This document shows, one piece after another, positions 41,928 to 51,070 of a stretch of DNA of 64,000 bases (position 1 is the first letter of the stretch; each line of letters starts with the position of its first letter). The notes under the pieces were generated by a model that saw only the letters and a program-made list of their open reading frames with translations, searched no databases and was not told the origin of the DNA. The stretch is from Herbiconiux solani NBRC 106740 (GTDB taxonomy: Bacteria > Actinomycetota > Actinomycetes > Actinomycetales > Microbacteriaceae): NCBI RefSeq assembly GCF_001571005.1, contig NZ_BCST01000002.1, forward strand, positions 434,001 through 498,000. The letters run 5' to 3'. Made by a program: the position numbers and the translations under genes.

Positions 41928-43604
41928 TCAGCACTCCGGCACGTTGACCGCGAGACCGCCTCGGGCCGTCTCGCGGTACTTGTCGCTCATGTCGGCACCG
42001 GTCTGGCGCATGGTCTCGACGACCTGGTCGAAGCTCACCCGATGGGCCCCGTCGCCGCCCAACGCGAGCTTCGCCGCCGTGATCGCCGTCACCGCCGCCA
42101 CACCGTTGCGCTCGATGCACGGGATCTGCACCAGGCCGCCGATCGGATCGCAGGTGAGACCGAGGTGGTGCTCCATCGCGACCTCGGCCGCGTTCTCCAC
42201 CTGGCGCACGTCGGCGCCCAGCAGCGCGGCGAGCCCGGCGGCCGCCATCGCCGAGGCCGAGCCGACCTCACCCTGGCAGCCGACATCGGCCCCCGAGATC
42301 GAGGCACGCTGCTTGATGATGCCGCCGATCGCGGCCGCGGTGAGCAGATAGGTCTCGATGTCCCGGCGGGCCTCCGGCGAGTCGAACGGATCGCGCGCGA
42401 GATCGGCGCGGGCCAGGTCGGTCGGCGCCGGCGGCGTGAGCACGGTGCGCGTCGGGGCGGCCGCATGCCGGTGCCGCAGCGCGTGGTAGAGCACGGCCGG
42501 AACGATCCCGGCGGCCCCGTTCGTCGGAGCGGTCACGACCCGGTTGCCTGCCGCGTTCTCCTCGTTCACGGCCATCGCCGCGATCGTGGCCCACTCGGGG
42601 CTGTTGGCCACGCCGTCCTCGGCGAGCATCCGCGCGAGCTTCGCCGCCCGCCGGGGCACCTTGAGCCCGCCCGGCAGGATGCCCTCGGTGCGCAGCCCCG
42701 ACTCGATGCAGCCGCGCATCACGCCCCAGATGCGGTGCAGGCCCTCGCGCACCCCCTCGACACCGCCCTGGTGCCGCGCGGCCTCGTTGGCGAGCACGAC
42801 CTCGGCGATCGACATGCCCCGACGGGTGCACAGGGCCAGCAACTCGTCCCCCGACCCGAAGTCGCCCCCGGCCACGACCGTCGCCCGGGATTCCGTGGCC
42901 GGAGTCTGCCACACCCTCGCGTCAGCACCCGCCGAGATCGCTGGAACCGCCGACCCCTCAGAAGCGCCCGACACCTCAGACACCTCAGAACCACCCGGGA
43001 CCGCCGACACTTCGGTGACCCCCGAGACCGCCGTCGGGATCGCGGTCGGCACAGGCTGCTCCGGAATCTTCTCGCCCGAGCCCGAGCCAGCCCCCGCCGC
43101 CGTCACCGGCGCCCGGAGGATGAACCCCCCGCCGATCGAGTAGTAGCTGACCGCCAGCGTCTCATCCCCGAACCGCGCCGCGAACGCGACCTCGTTCGCG
43201 TACCGATCGCGCACGACCAGCGGATGCTTCGCGATGTCGTTCTCGGCGAACAGGATGCCCGCGGTCTCCGCACCCGCCAGCCGCAGCGGCGAACCCTCGG
43301 CGATCGCGGCGACGCGCATCCGCCCCGCTTCGGGATCGACGGTCTCGGGATCGGCGCCCTCCAGCCCGAGCAGCACGGCGCCGAAGGTGTTGTGCCCGCG
43401 GCCGGTCGCCGCCAGCGATCCGTAGACGTCGACCTCCAGCGCATCCGGAGCCCGGCCCGGCCAACGGGCGGCGCACTCGAGCGCGAACTCGCGCGCGGCC
43501 CGCATGGGCCCGACCGTGTGCGAGCTCGAGGGCCCGATGCCGATCGAGAAGAGTTCGAAGACTCCCGCGATCCGCTCAGCGGGTGCTCGGGGGCTCGATT
43601 CCAT
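41928..43604 (-). CDS. sdaA: L-serine ammonia-lyase with an expanded linker
   Basis: A 558-residue iron-sulfur L-serine dehydratase of the single-chain type. The beta domain opens 'ELFSIGIGPSSSHTVGPMRA'. The alpha domain has 'GCQGEVGSASAMAAAGLAAL' and 'LTCDPIGGLVQIPCIERNGV', which carry the cluster Cys residues. It converts L-serine to pyruvate and ammonia. Family members are about 455-460 residues; about 80 extra residues, rich in Ser, Val, Pro and Glu, lie between the two domains (about residues 170-245), built from imperfect repeats such as 'TEVSAVPGGSEVSEVSGASE'. The start at ATG 43604 is standard for the family. Confidence 0.9.
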   Translation of the reverse strand: MESSPRAPAERIAGVFELFSIGIGPSSSHTVGPMRAAREFALECAARWPGRAPDALEVDVYGSLAATGRGHNTFGAVLLGLEGADPETVDPEAGRMRVAAIAEGSPLRLAGAETAGILFAENDIAKHPLVVRDRYANEVAFAARFGDETLAVSYYSIGGGFILRAPVTAAGAGSGSGEKIPEQPVPTAIPTAVSGVTEVSAVPGGSEVSEVSGASEGSAVPAISAGADARVWQTPATESRATVVAGGDFGSGDELLALCTRRGMSIAEVVLANEAARHQGGVEGVREGLHRIWGVMRGCIESGLRTEGILPGGLKVPRRAAKLARMLAEDGVANSPEWATIAAMAVNEENAAGNRVVTAPTNGAAGIVPAVLYHALRHRHAAAPTRTVLTPPAPTDLARADLARDPFDSPEARRDIETYLLTAAAIGGIIKQRASISGADVGCQGEVGSASAMAAAGLAALLGADVRQVENAAEVAMEHHLGLTCDPIGGLVQIPCIERNGVAAVTAITAAKLALGGDGAHRVSFDQVVETMRQTGADMSDKYRETARGGLAVNVPEC

Positions 43605-43722
43605 CCGGAAACCCTAACCCGCGCGCAGGACCCCGGCCGTGCATCCGCCACCCACTCGCAACGAAGCTGCGCGGGTCGGCGGAAAACACCGCCGCAACCG
43701 CGTGATACGGGTGAGGACCGGC

Positions 43723-45105
43723 CTACGCCCCGACGAGCTTCTCGGCCAGGTACCCGGTGAGCCGGTCGAGCGAGATGCGCTCCTGGCCCATCGAGTCGCG
43801 CTCGCGCACGGTCACCGCGTTGTCCTCGAGCGAGTCGAAGTCGACGGTGATGCAGAACGGGGTGCCGATCTCGTCCTGTCGACGGTAGCGGCGGCCGATG
43901 GCGCCGGCGTCGTCGAAGTCGACGTTCCAGTTCTTGCGCAGGTCGGCGGCGAGGGTCTTCGCCAGCGGCGAGAGGGCCTCGTTGCGCGACAGCGGCAGCA
44001 CGGCGGCCTTGACCGGCGCGAGCCGCGGGTCGAGCTTCAGCACCGTGCGCTTGTCGACGCCGCCCTTGGTGTTGGGCGCCTCGTCCTCGTGGAACGCATC
44101 CACCAGGAACGCCATCAGCGACCGGGTCAAGCCGGCGGCCGGCTCGATGACGTACGGGGTCCAGCGCTCGTTGGTCGTCTGGTCGAAGTACGACAGGTCG
44201 GTGCCCGAGGCCTTCGAGTGGGTCGTCAGGTCGTAGTCGCCGCGGTTCGCGATGCCCTCGAGCTCGCCGAACTTGCTGCCCGTGAAGCCGAACTTGTACT
44301 CGATGTCGACCGTGCGCTTGGAGTAGTGCGACAGCTTCTCTTTGGGGTGCTCGAACAGTCGCAGGTTCTCGGGATCGATGCCGAGGTCGGTGTACCACTG
44401 GAAGCGCTGGTCGATCCAGTACTGGTGCCACTCCTCGTCCTCCCCGGGCTTGACGAAGAACTCCATCTCCATCTGCTCGAACTCGCGGGTACGGAAGATG
44501 AAGTTGCCGGGCGTGATCTCGTTGCGGAAGCTCTTGCCGATCTGGCCGATGCCGAACGGCGGCTTCTGGCGCGAGGAGTTGAGCACCGCGTTGAAGTCGA
44601 CGAAGATGCCCTGCGCCGTCTCGGGGCGGAGGTAGGCCAGGCCGCTCTCGTCGTCGACGACGCCGAGGAAGGTCTTGAGCAGGCCCGAGAACTGGCGCGG
44701 CTCGGTCCACGAACCGGGCTGCCCGGTGTCGGGGTCGCGGATGTCGGCGAGGCCGTTCACCGGCGGGTGGCCGTGCTTCTCCTCGTACTGCTCGAGCAGG
44801 TGGTCGGCACGGTAGCGCTTGTGGGTGTGCAGCGACTCGACCAGCGGGTCCGAGAAGACCTCGACGTGGCCGGAGGCCTCCCAGACCTGGCGGGGCAGGA
44901 TGACCGCGGAGTCGAGCCCGACGACGTTGTCGCGCGACTGCACCATGAACTTCCACCACTGGCGCTTGATGTTCTCCTTGAGCTCCACGCCCAGGGGCCC
45001 GTAGTCCCACGCCGACCTGGTTCCGCCGTAGATCTCCCCGGTCGGGAAGACGAAGCCCCGGCGCTTGGCGAGGGCGATGACGGAATCGAGACGTGAGGCA
45101 GGCAT
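43723..45105 (-). CDS. glyQS: Glycine--tRNA ligase (single-chain)
   Basis: A 460-residue class II synthetase of the homodimeric bacterial/eukaryotic type. The N-terminus '[20 protein letters not shown]', '[16 protein letters not shown]', '[18 protein letters not shown]' and '[15 protein letters not shown]' are family signatures, with the anticodon-binding domain in the last 110 residues. It charges tRNA-Gly with glycine. The length is normal. ATG 45105 was chosen; a long open frame upstream is a GC artefact overlapping the next gene. Confidence 0.95.
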   Translation of the reverse strand: MPASRLDSVIALAKRRGFVFPTGEIYGGTRSAWDYGPLGVELKENIKRQWWKFMVQSRDNVVGLDSAVILPRQVWEASGHVEVFSDPLVESLHTHKRYRADHLLEQYEEKHGHPPVNGLADIRDPDTGQPGSWTEPRQFSGLLKTFLGVVDDESGLAYLRPETAQGIFVDFNAVLNSSRQKPPFGIGQIGKSFRNEITPGNFIFRTREFEQMEMEFFVKPGEDEEWHQYWIDQRFQWYTDLGIDPENLRLFEHPKEKLSHYSKRTVDIEYKFGFTGSKFGELEGIANRGDYDLTTHSKASGTDLSYFDQTTNERWTPYVIEPAAGLTRSLMAFLVDAFHEDEAPNTKGGVDKRTVLKLDPRLAPVKAAVLPLSRNEALSPLAKTLAADLRKNWNVDFDDAGAIGRRYRRQDEIGTPFCITVDFDSLEDNAVTVRERDSMGQERISLDRLTGYLAEKLVGA

Positions 45106-45207
45106 TGAGGCTCCGGTAACTCCACGCGGCCGGCTGCACGCGATGGGTCTGCACAATTCTATGGGGAGGGCCCGGCCGCATCCGCCGCATCCGGCTAGGG
45201 TCGAGCC

Positions 45208-46146
45208 ATGGAGCCCGTGACCCTCACGTCCCTTCCCGTCGCGGGTATCGGACTGGCCGTCGTCGCGGCCGCCCTGCTCGCCCTCGGCAACGAACTGCAG
45301 TCGCGCGGTGTCGCAGCGGTCTCCTCGAAGGGGCTCGGGGCCAAGCAGCTCCGCAAGCTCGCGCTGAATAAGGTGTGGCTTCTCGGCACCGTCTCGTTCG
45401 TGCTGTCGATCATCATCCAGATCGCGAGCCTCTCCCTGGCGCCCCTGATCGTGGTGCAGCCGGTCGGGGTGGTGGCGCTCGTCTTCGCCGCGCTCGTGAC
45501 GGCGATCACGACCAAGCGGATGCCCTCCAAGCGCGTGGTGCGCTCCATCCTGATCTGCGTCTCGGGCGTCGCGGTCTTCGTCGGGGTGGCCGCGGTGGTC
45601 TCGCACCAGTCGCCGATCGACGAGGTGCAGCTGATCACGATCCTGATCGTGCTGGGCGTGGTGCTGCTGGCGGTCGCGGGCGCCGTCCTGTTCTTCCACC
45701 GGCCCGGGCGACGGATGCCCCCCATCCTGTTCGTGATGTTCGGCGGCCTTCTGACCGGTTTCGTCGCGACCCTCGGCAAGACCGTGATCGTGCGGGTGCA
45801 GGTGGTGCTGAGCGACCGGCTGATGCTCGACTCGGCGACGGTGCTCACCGGGTTCTGCGTGCTCGCGATCCTCGTGGCCGGCGGCCTCTCCATCTACTTC
45901 GTGCAGCTCTCGCACACCACGAGCAACCCCGAGGTGGTGGTCGCGGGGCTCACGGTGATCGACCCGTTCGTCGCCGTCATCCTCGGCATCACGATCCTCG
46001 GCGAGGCTGCCGGGGCGCCGATCTGGGCGGTGCTGGTCTTCGTGGTCGCCGGGGCGGTGGCCGTCAGCGGCGTCTTCCTGCTGTCGCGGGCCCAGCGAAA
46101 GGATGCCGCCGAGGTCGGCGAGACACCGGGGACGGCGACGGGGTGA
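45208..46146 (+). CDS. DMT family transporter (NIPA-like)
   Basis: A 312-residue membrane protein with about nine to ten TM segments. '[14 protein letters not shown]' and '[20 protein letters not shown]' resemble the NIPA/DMT group, which in eukaryotes carries magnesium; bacterial members are uncharacterised. Start ATG 45208. Its stop overlaps the GTG of the next membrane protein gene (GTGA at 46143-46146), so the two are coupled. Confidence 0.8.
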   Translation: MEPVTLTSLPVAGIGLAVVAAALLALGNELQSRGVAAVSSKGLGAKQLRKLALNKVWLLGTVSFVLSIIIQIASLSLAPLIVVQPVGVVALVFAALVTAITTKRMPSKRVVRSILICVSGVAVFVGVAAVVSHQSPIDEVQLITILIVLGVVLLAVAGAVLFFHRPGRRMPPILFVMFGGLLTGFVATLGKTVIVRVQVVLSDRLMLDSATVLTGFCVLAILVAGGLSIYFVQLSHTTSNPEVVVAGLTVIDPFVAVILGITILGEAAGAPIWAVLVFVVAGAVAVSGVFLLSRAQRKDAAEVGETPGTATG

Positions 46147-47456
46147 GCGAGGGGTCGGCAGCGGCGGGATCGGGTGACCGCGACGCGCGCGAGCGGCGGC
46201 GGGAGGCCGAGCGGTGGCTCCGCAGCGTCGGGCTGCCGTCGTTCGTGCAGCGCGGCGCACGGGCCGACGGCCTGGCCGACCGGGTGGTGCCATTCCTCGT
46301 CTTCGCGCTGGTCTCCAGCGTCGCCGCCTCCCTCCTCGGCACGGTCGACGTGCTCATCGACGACGACTCCCCCACGCTCGGAGCCCTGCTCGCCCTGCTG
46401 GTCGGCGTCGCCCTGCTGGCGGCGATCGCCGTGCCGATCCTGGCGGGCTGGCTGAGCGCGGTGCTGCTCCGGCGGCGCCCGGCCCTGCGTCTCCCGCTCG
46501 GCATCGCGGTGCCGGCCGCGTACATCCTGGTGTTCCCGGTCGTCGTGGCCATCGCCGGCGATCCGGCGTCGGCCGTCAGCCGTGCCATCGGGGCCGCGAT
46601 CACCACGGGCATCGCGTACCTCCTCACCTGGCTCGGGGTCGGGGCGGTTCTCGCCTGGGCGGCCCGGGCGGCGCTCCGCCAGACGGCGGCCATCGGCGCC
46701 CTGGTCACGCGGGCGCTGCCCATCCTGATGCTCGTCATCGTGTTCGCGTTCTTCTCAGAACCGGTCTGGATGGTGACGAGCACCATGTCACCCGCGCGGC
46801 TGTTCGCGGTCGCCGTGTTCTTCGCGCTGCTCTGCCTCTTCTTCGTGCTGCCGATCAGCCGCTCCGAGATGAAGGAGCTCGACGAGGGGCTCGAATCGAC
46901 CGACCACCTCGACCCGGAGGGCGCGGCGCCACGGCCCGGCCCGCCGCTCAGCCGGCCCGAGCGCCTCAACCTGCAGACCGTGCTGGTGTTCGCGCTGGGG
47001 CTGCAGACCGTGCTCTTCGCCGTGATCGTCTGCGCGTTCCTGGTGCTGCTCGGGATCTTCGCCTTCTCGGGCGAGGTACTCGAGGAGTGGGTCGGCGAGC
47101 GCCTCAGCACGGTCGTGGTGCTGGGCGTCGAGATCCCGTTCACCTGGGCGCTGGTGAAGACCGCGATCTTCCTCAGCTGCGTGTCGTCGCTCAACTTCCT
47201 GGTGTCGGTGACGACGAACTCGGCCTACCGGGTGGCGTTCTTCCACCCGCTGATCCGCGAGGCGCGGCGGGCGCTCGCGGTGCGGGCGCGGTACCTCGCC
47301 GGGGGTGACAAGGGGGTCGAGGCCGACGGCGCGGGTCAGGATGCGGGGCACCAGCGGGCAGGTCGCCACGGCCGCGATCCCGCCGCCGACGGTCGCGCCG
47401 AGCACGGCGACGAGGGCCCCGAGATGATCGAGCCCGGACCGGGTTCAGCGGGCTGA
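46143..47456 (+). CDS. Multi-TM membrane protein, unknown function
   Basis: A 437-residue protein started by GTG 46143, overlapping the DMT gene stop. After a basic N-terminal segment of about 45 residues it has eight or nine TM helices, e.g. '[20 protein letters not shown]', '[14 protein letters not shown]' and '[18 protein letters not shown]'. The C-terminal 50 residues are charged and likely disordered. No family is recognised. Convergent with the ku gene across 8 bases. Confidence 0.78.
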   Translation: MSEGSAAAGSGDRDARERRREAERWLRSVGLPSFVQRGARADGLADRVVPFLVFALVSSVAASLLGTVDVLIDDDSPTLGALLALLVGVALLAAIAVPILAGWLSAVLLRRRPALRLPLGIAVPAAYILVFPVVVAIAGDPASAVSRAIGAAITTGIAYLLTWLGVGAVLAWAARAALRQTAAIGALVTRALPILMLVIVFAFFSEPVWMVTSTMSPARLFAVAVFFALLCLFFVLPISRSEMKELDEGLESTDHLDPEGAAPRPGPPLSRPERLNLQTVLVFALGLQTVLFAVIVCAFLVLLGIFAFSGEVLEEWVGERLSTVVVLGVEIPFTWALVKTAIFLSCVSSLNFLVSVTTNSAYRVAFFHPLIREARRALAVRARYLAGGDKGVEADGAGQDAGHQRAGRHGRDPAADGRAEHGDEGPEMIEPGPGSAG

Positions 47457-47464
47457 CCCTCGTC

Positions 47465-48397
47465 TCAGGAGGCCTTCGACGTCTTCTTCGCCGCCGCGGG
47501 CTTCTTGGCGGCGGGCTTCTTCGCCGCGGTCTCCGTGGTCTTCTTCGGCGCGGGCTTCTTTTCGGCTGTCGTCTTGCTGCCGCCATCCGATCCCGACCCG
47601 CTGCCGCCCGACCGGCTCTTGTCGACCGACCGGCGCAGCGCCTCCATCAGGTCGAGCACCTCGCCGCCTTCGTCGCCCGAGCCCGGCTCACGGCCGAAGG
47701 TCTCGTCGGTGTCGACCGAGTCACCCTGGGCGAGCTTCGCGTCGATCAGGGTGCGCAGCTGCTCCTGGTAGTCATCGGTGAACTTCTCGGGCTCGAAGTC
47801 GGTGGCGAACTGGTCGACCAGCGACATCGCCATGTCGAGCTCCTGCGACGAGACCCGCGTCGGCTCGTCGAGCGAGGGGAACGCGGCCTCGCGCACCTCG
47901 TCGTCCCAGAGCAGCGACTGCAGCACGAGCACGTCACCCCGCACCCGCAGGGCGCCGAGGCGCGTCTTCTGCCGCAGCGCGAAGTGCACTATCGCCGTGC
48001 GGTCCGTGCTCTCGAGCGTCTTGCGCAGCAGCGCGTAGGCCTTCGGCGACTTCGAGTCGGGCTCGAGGTAGTAGCTCTTGTCGAGCATGATCGGGTCGAT
48101 CTGCTCGCTCGGCACGAACTCGACCACCTCGATCTCGCGGCTGCGCTCCTCCGGCAGCGACGCCAGATCGTCTTTCGTGAGGATGACCGTGCGCTCGCCG
48201 TCGTCGTAGGCGCGGGCGATGTTCTCGTACTCGACGATCTTGCCGTCGATCTCGCAGCGACGCTGGTAACGGATGCGCCCGCCGTCCTTGTCGTGCACCT
48301 GGTGCAGCGAGATGTCGTGGTCCTCGGTGGCGCTGTAGACCTTCACGGGCACGTTGACGAGGCCGAAGGTGATGGCGCCCTTCCAGATCGATCTCAT
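47465..48397 (-). CDS. ku: Ku protein (bacterial NHEJ)
   Basis: A 310-residue Ku homologue. 'IWKGAITFGLVNVPVKVYSA', 'RRCEIDGKIVEYENIARAYD', 'EIDPIMLDKSYYLEP'-type and 'LVDQFATDFEPEKFTDDYQE' segments are diagnostic. The last 60 residues are a Lys-Ala-Pro-rich tail ('AAKKPAAKKPAAAKKTSKAS'), as in other actinobacterial Ku proteins. It forms a ring dimer on broken DNA ends and recruits LigD. ATG 48397 is the start (a TTG at 48403 is less likely). It is divergent from ligD across 37 bases. Confidence 0.95.
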   Translation of the reverse strand: MRSIWKGAITFGLVNVPVKVYSATEDHDISLHQVHDKDGGRIRYQRRCEIDGKIVEYENIARAYDDGERTVILTKDDLASLPEERSREIEVVEFVPSEQIDPIMLDKSYYLEPDSKSPKAYALLRKTLESTDRTAIVHFALRQKTRLGALRVRGDVLVLQSLLWDDEVREAAFPSLDEPTRVSSQELDMAMSLVDQFATDFEPEKFTDDYQEQLRTLIDAKLAQGDSVDTDETFGREPGSGDEGGEVLDLMEALRRSVDKSRSGGSGSGSDGGSKTTAEKKPAPKKTTETAAKKPAAKKPAAAKKTSKAS

Positions 48398-48434
48398 ACC
48401 CAATTAGACCCCTGAACAGGGCCAAGATGAAAGC

Positions 48435-51029
48435 ATGGCCGCGAAAGCAGCGAAGGGCGACGACCAGACCGTGACGGTCGGCGGGCACCGCCTGCGCATC
48501 ACGAACCTCGACAAGATCCTCTACCCCGAGACGGGCACGACGAAGGCGGATGTCTTCCGCTACTACGCCGAGATCGCCCCGATCCTCCTCCCCCACTCCC
48601 GCAACCGGCCCGCGACCCGCAAGCGCTGGGTGCACGGCGTGGGCACCGCCGACGAGCCCGGGCAGGTCTTCTTCCAGAAGAACCTCGACGACGGCACGCC
48701 GGACTGGGTGCGGCGGGTCGACATCCAGCACTCCGACCACGTCAACGTCTACCCGCTCGTCAACGACGCAGCGACCCTGGCCTGGCTCGCCCAGATCGCG
48801 GCGCTCGAGCTGCACGTGCCGCAGTGGCGGGTGGATGCGCACGGCCGGCAGAAGAACCCGGACCGCTTCGTGATCGACCTCGACCCCGGCGAGGGCGCGG
48901 GGCTGCCCGAGTGCGTCGAGGTCGCGAAGCTGGCGAAGACGATCCTGGTCGGGATGGGGCTGGAACCGGTGCCGGTGACCAGCGGGAGCAAGGGCATCCA
49001 CCTCTACGCGCCGCTCGACGGCACGCAGACCAGCGACCAGGTCTCGGAGGTGGCGCACGCACTCGCCCGGGCGCTCGAGGCCGATCACCCCGATCTCGTC
49101 GTGAGCGACATGAAGAAGACCAAGCGGGTCGGCAAGGTGCTGGTCGACTGGAGCCAGAACAACGGCAACAAGACGACGATCTGCCCGTATTCGCTGCGTG
49201 GGCGCTCCCGGCCCACCGTGGCGGTGCCGCGCACCTGGCGGGAGCTCGCGTCGAAAGACCTCCGGCAGCTCGAGCTCGACGAGGTGCTGGCGCGGATGAA
49301 GCGGCGGAGCGATCCGCTCGCCGAGAGCGCCGACGCCCCCGGGGCGCTGGAGGCGCCGGCGGGCGAGTGGCACTCGAACCGGGGGCCGGAGGACCAGCCG
49401 GATGCGCACCCGGCACCAGCATCCGGAGCCCGCGGCGGTTCTGGAGAACGTGACCGGCTCGAGGTCTACCGTTCGAAGCGCGATCAGGCGAAGACTCCGG
49501 AGCCCGTGCCCCGGGCGACGCCCGCGTCGACCGACGGGCGCTCGTTCGTGGTGCAGGAGCACCACGCACGGCGGTTGCATTGGGACTTCCGGCTCGAGCA
49601 CGACGGCGTGCTGGTCTCGTGGGCGCTGCCGAAGGGGGTGCCGGACGACCCGCACCAGAACCATCTCGCGGTGATGACCGAGGATCACCCGCTCGAGTAC
49701 GGCACCTTCGAAGGATCCATTCCCGCGGGGGAATATGGGGCGGGAACCATGACCATCTGGGACTACGGCACCTACGACCTCGAGAAGTGGCGCGATGGCA
49801 AGGAGATCATCGTCACGCTGCACGGGCAGCCGTCGGGCGGGCTGGGGGATGCACGGAAGGTCGTGCTCATCCATACCGGGCGGGGGGATCAGGAGAAGAA
49901 CTGGCTGATCCATCGGATGGTGGCGGAGGACGGAGACGGGTCGTCGTCGTCTGGATCGTCGTCTTCGGCGAAGAAGGCTTCGTCCTCCTCCTCGAAGAAG
50001 GCCGCGTCCTCATCCACCTCGTCCTCGTCCTCCACGAAAGCGGCGGCCGCCTCGCTCGACAAGGCGTTCAAGCCCATGCTCGCGACGCTGGCCACCGGTG
50101 CAGGCGATCTCGACCCCGACAGCGAGTACGCGTTCGAGATGAAGTGGGACGGCATCCGGGCCCTCATCCGCATCGACCACGGCGAGGTCGCCCTGCGCAC
50201 GCGCAACGGCAACGACGTGACCTCGGGCTACCCCGAGGTCACCGAGGCGCTCGCGCGGCTGTACCCCGATCGCTCGCTGGTGCTCGACGGCGAGATCGTG
50301 GCCCTGGATGCGCGGGGCCGGCCCAGCTTCAGCCGCCTGCAGCAGCGCATGGGCCTCTCCCGCCCGCGTGACGTCGAGGCCGCCATGGCGACCACGAAGG
50401 TCGACCTGATGGTCTTCGACCTGCTCGAGCTCGACGGGTCGTCGCTCGTCAAGGAGTCTTACGACGACCGCCGGGCGGCTCTGGAGGACGTGGTGCCGGC
50501 CGACGACGGCCCCATCCACCTGCCGCCCGCCTTCGAGGGCGACCTCGAGCACGCGATGACCGCGAGCCGCGAACTCGGCCTCGAGGGGGTCATGGCCAAG
50601 CGCCGTGACGCGCCCTACTCGCTCGGCCGTCGCTCGCGGGCCTGGCTCAAGCTCAAGCACCACGCGGCCCAGGAGGTCGTGATCGGCGGCTGGCGCCCGG
50701 GCAAGGGCCGCCGGGCGTCGCAGGTGGGGTCGTTGCTGATGGGGATCCCGGATGCCGACGGCACCCTGCGCTACGTCGGTCGTGTCGGCACCGGCTTCTC
50801 GGAGCGCGACCTCGCCGACCTCACGGCGCGGCTCGCGAAGCTCGAGCGCAAGACCTCCCCCTTCGCCGACGTGCCGGGGCCGGAGGCGCGCGACGCGGTC
50901 TGGGTGACGCCGAAGCTCGTGGGCGAGGTGGAGTTCGCGGAGTGGACGGGTACCGACCGCCTCCGCCAGCCCTCCTGGCGAGGCTGGCGCCCCGACAAGT
51001 CCCCCGCCGACGTCCGTCGCGAGTCCTGA
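48435..51029 (+). CDS. ligD: Multifunctional ATP-dependent DNA ligase LigD
   Basis: An 864-residue protein with all three LigD parts. Residues about 10-290 are the polymerase/primase domain ('VIDLDPGEGAGL' holds the metal Asp pair). Residues about 350-500 are the 3'-phosphoesterase ('QEHHARRLHWDFRLEHDG'). Residues about 560-850 are the ligase with the nucleotidyl-transfer motif 'EMKWDGIRALIR'. A Ser-rich linker of about 45 residues joins phosphoesterase and ligase. Divergent from ku, with which it performs non-homologous end joining. Confidence 0.95.
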   Translation: MAAKAAKGDDQTVTVGGHRLRITNLDKILYPETGTTKADVFRYYAEIAPILLPHSRNRPATRKRWVHGVGTADEPGQVFFQKNLDDGTPDWVRRVDIQHSDHVNVYPLVNDAATLAWLAQIAALELHVPQWRVDAHGRQKNPDRFVIDLDPGEGAGLPECVEVAKLAKTILVGMGLEPVPVTSGSKGIHLYAPLDGTQTSDQVSEVAHALARALEADHPDLVVSDMKKTKRVGKVLVDWSQNNGNKTTICPYSLRGRSRPTVAVPRTWRELASKDLRQLELDEVLARMKRRSDPLAESADAPGALEAPAGEWHSNRGPEDQPDAHPAPASGARGGSGERDRLEVYRSKRDQAKTPEPVPRATPASTDGRSFVVQEHHARRLHWDFRLEHDGVLVSWALPKGVPDDPHQNHLAVMTEDHPLEYGTFEGSIPAGEYGAGTMTIWDYGTYDLEKWRDGKEIIVTLHGQPSGGLGDARKVVLIHTGRGDQEKNWLIHRMVAEDGDGSSSSGSSSSAKKASSSSSKKAASSSTSSSSSTKAAAASLDKAFKPMLATLATGAGDLDPDSEYAFEMKWDGIRALIRIDHGEVALRTRNGNDVTSGYPEVTEALARLYPDRSLVLDGEIVALDARGRPSFSRLQQRMGLSRPRDVEAAMATTKVDLMVFDLLELDGSSLVKESYDDRRAALEDVVPADDGPIHLPPAFEGDLEHAMTASRELGLEGVMAKRRDAPYSLGRRSRAWLKLKHHAAQEVVIGGWRPGKGRRASQVGSLLMGIPDADGTLRYVGRVGTGFSERDLADLTARLAKLERKTSPFADVPGPEARDAVWVTPKLVGEVEFAEWTGTDRLRQPSWRGWRPDKSPADVRRES

Positions 51030-51070
51030 CCCGCCCTTGCGCCCACCGCTGCAGCCGCTATCCTCATTGA

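Noticed and set aside
43103-45190. Long minus-strand frame across serine dehydratase and glycyl-tRNA synthetase
   Set aside because: Arg/Pro/Ala-rich translation without domain signatures; both true genes are in another frame with intact motifs.
43723-46293. Extension of the glycyl-tRNA synthetase frame upstream to 46293
   Set aside because: The extra part is antisense to the DMT transporter and His/Asp/Arg-rich without similarity; the normal family start fits ATG 45105.
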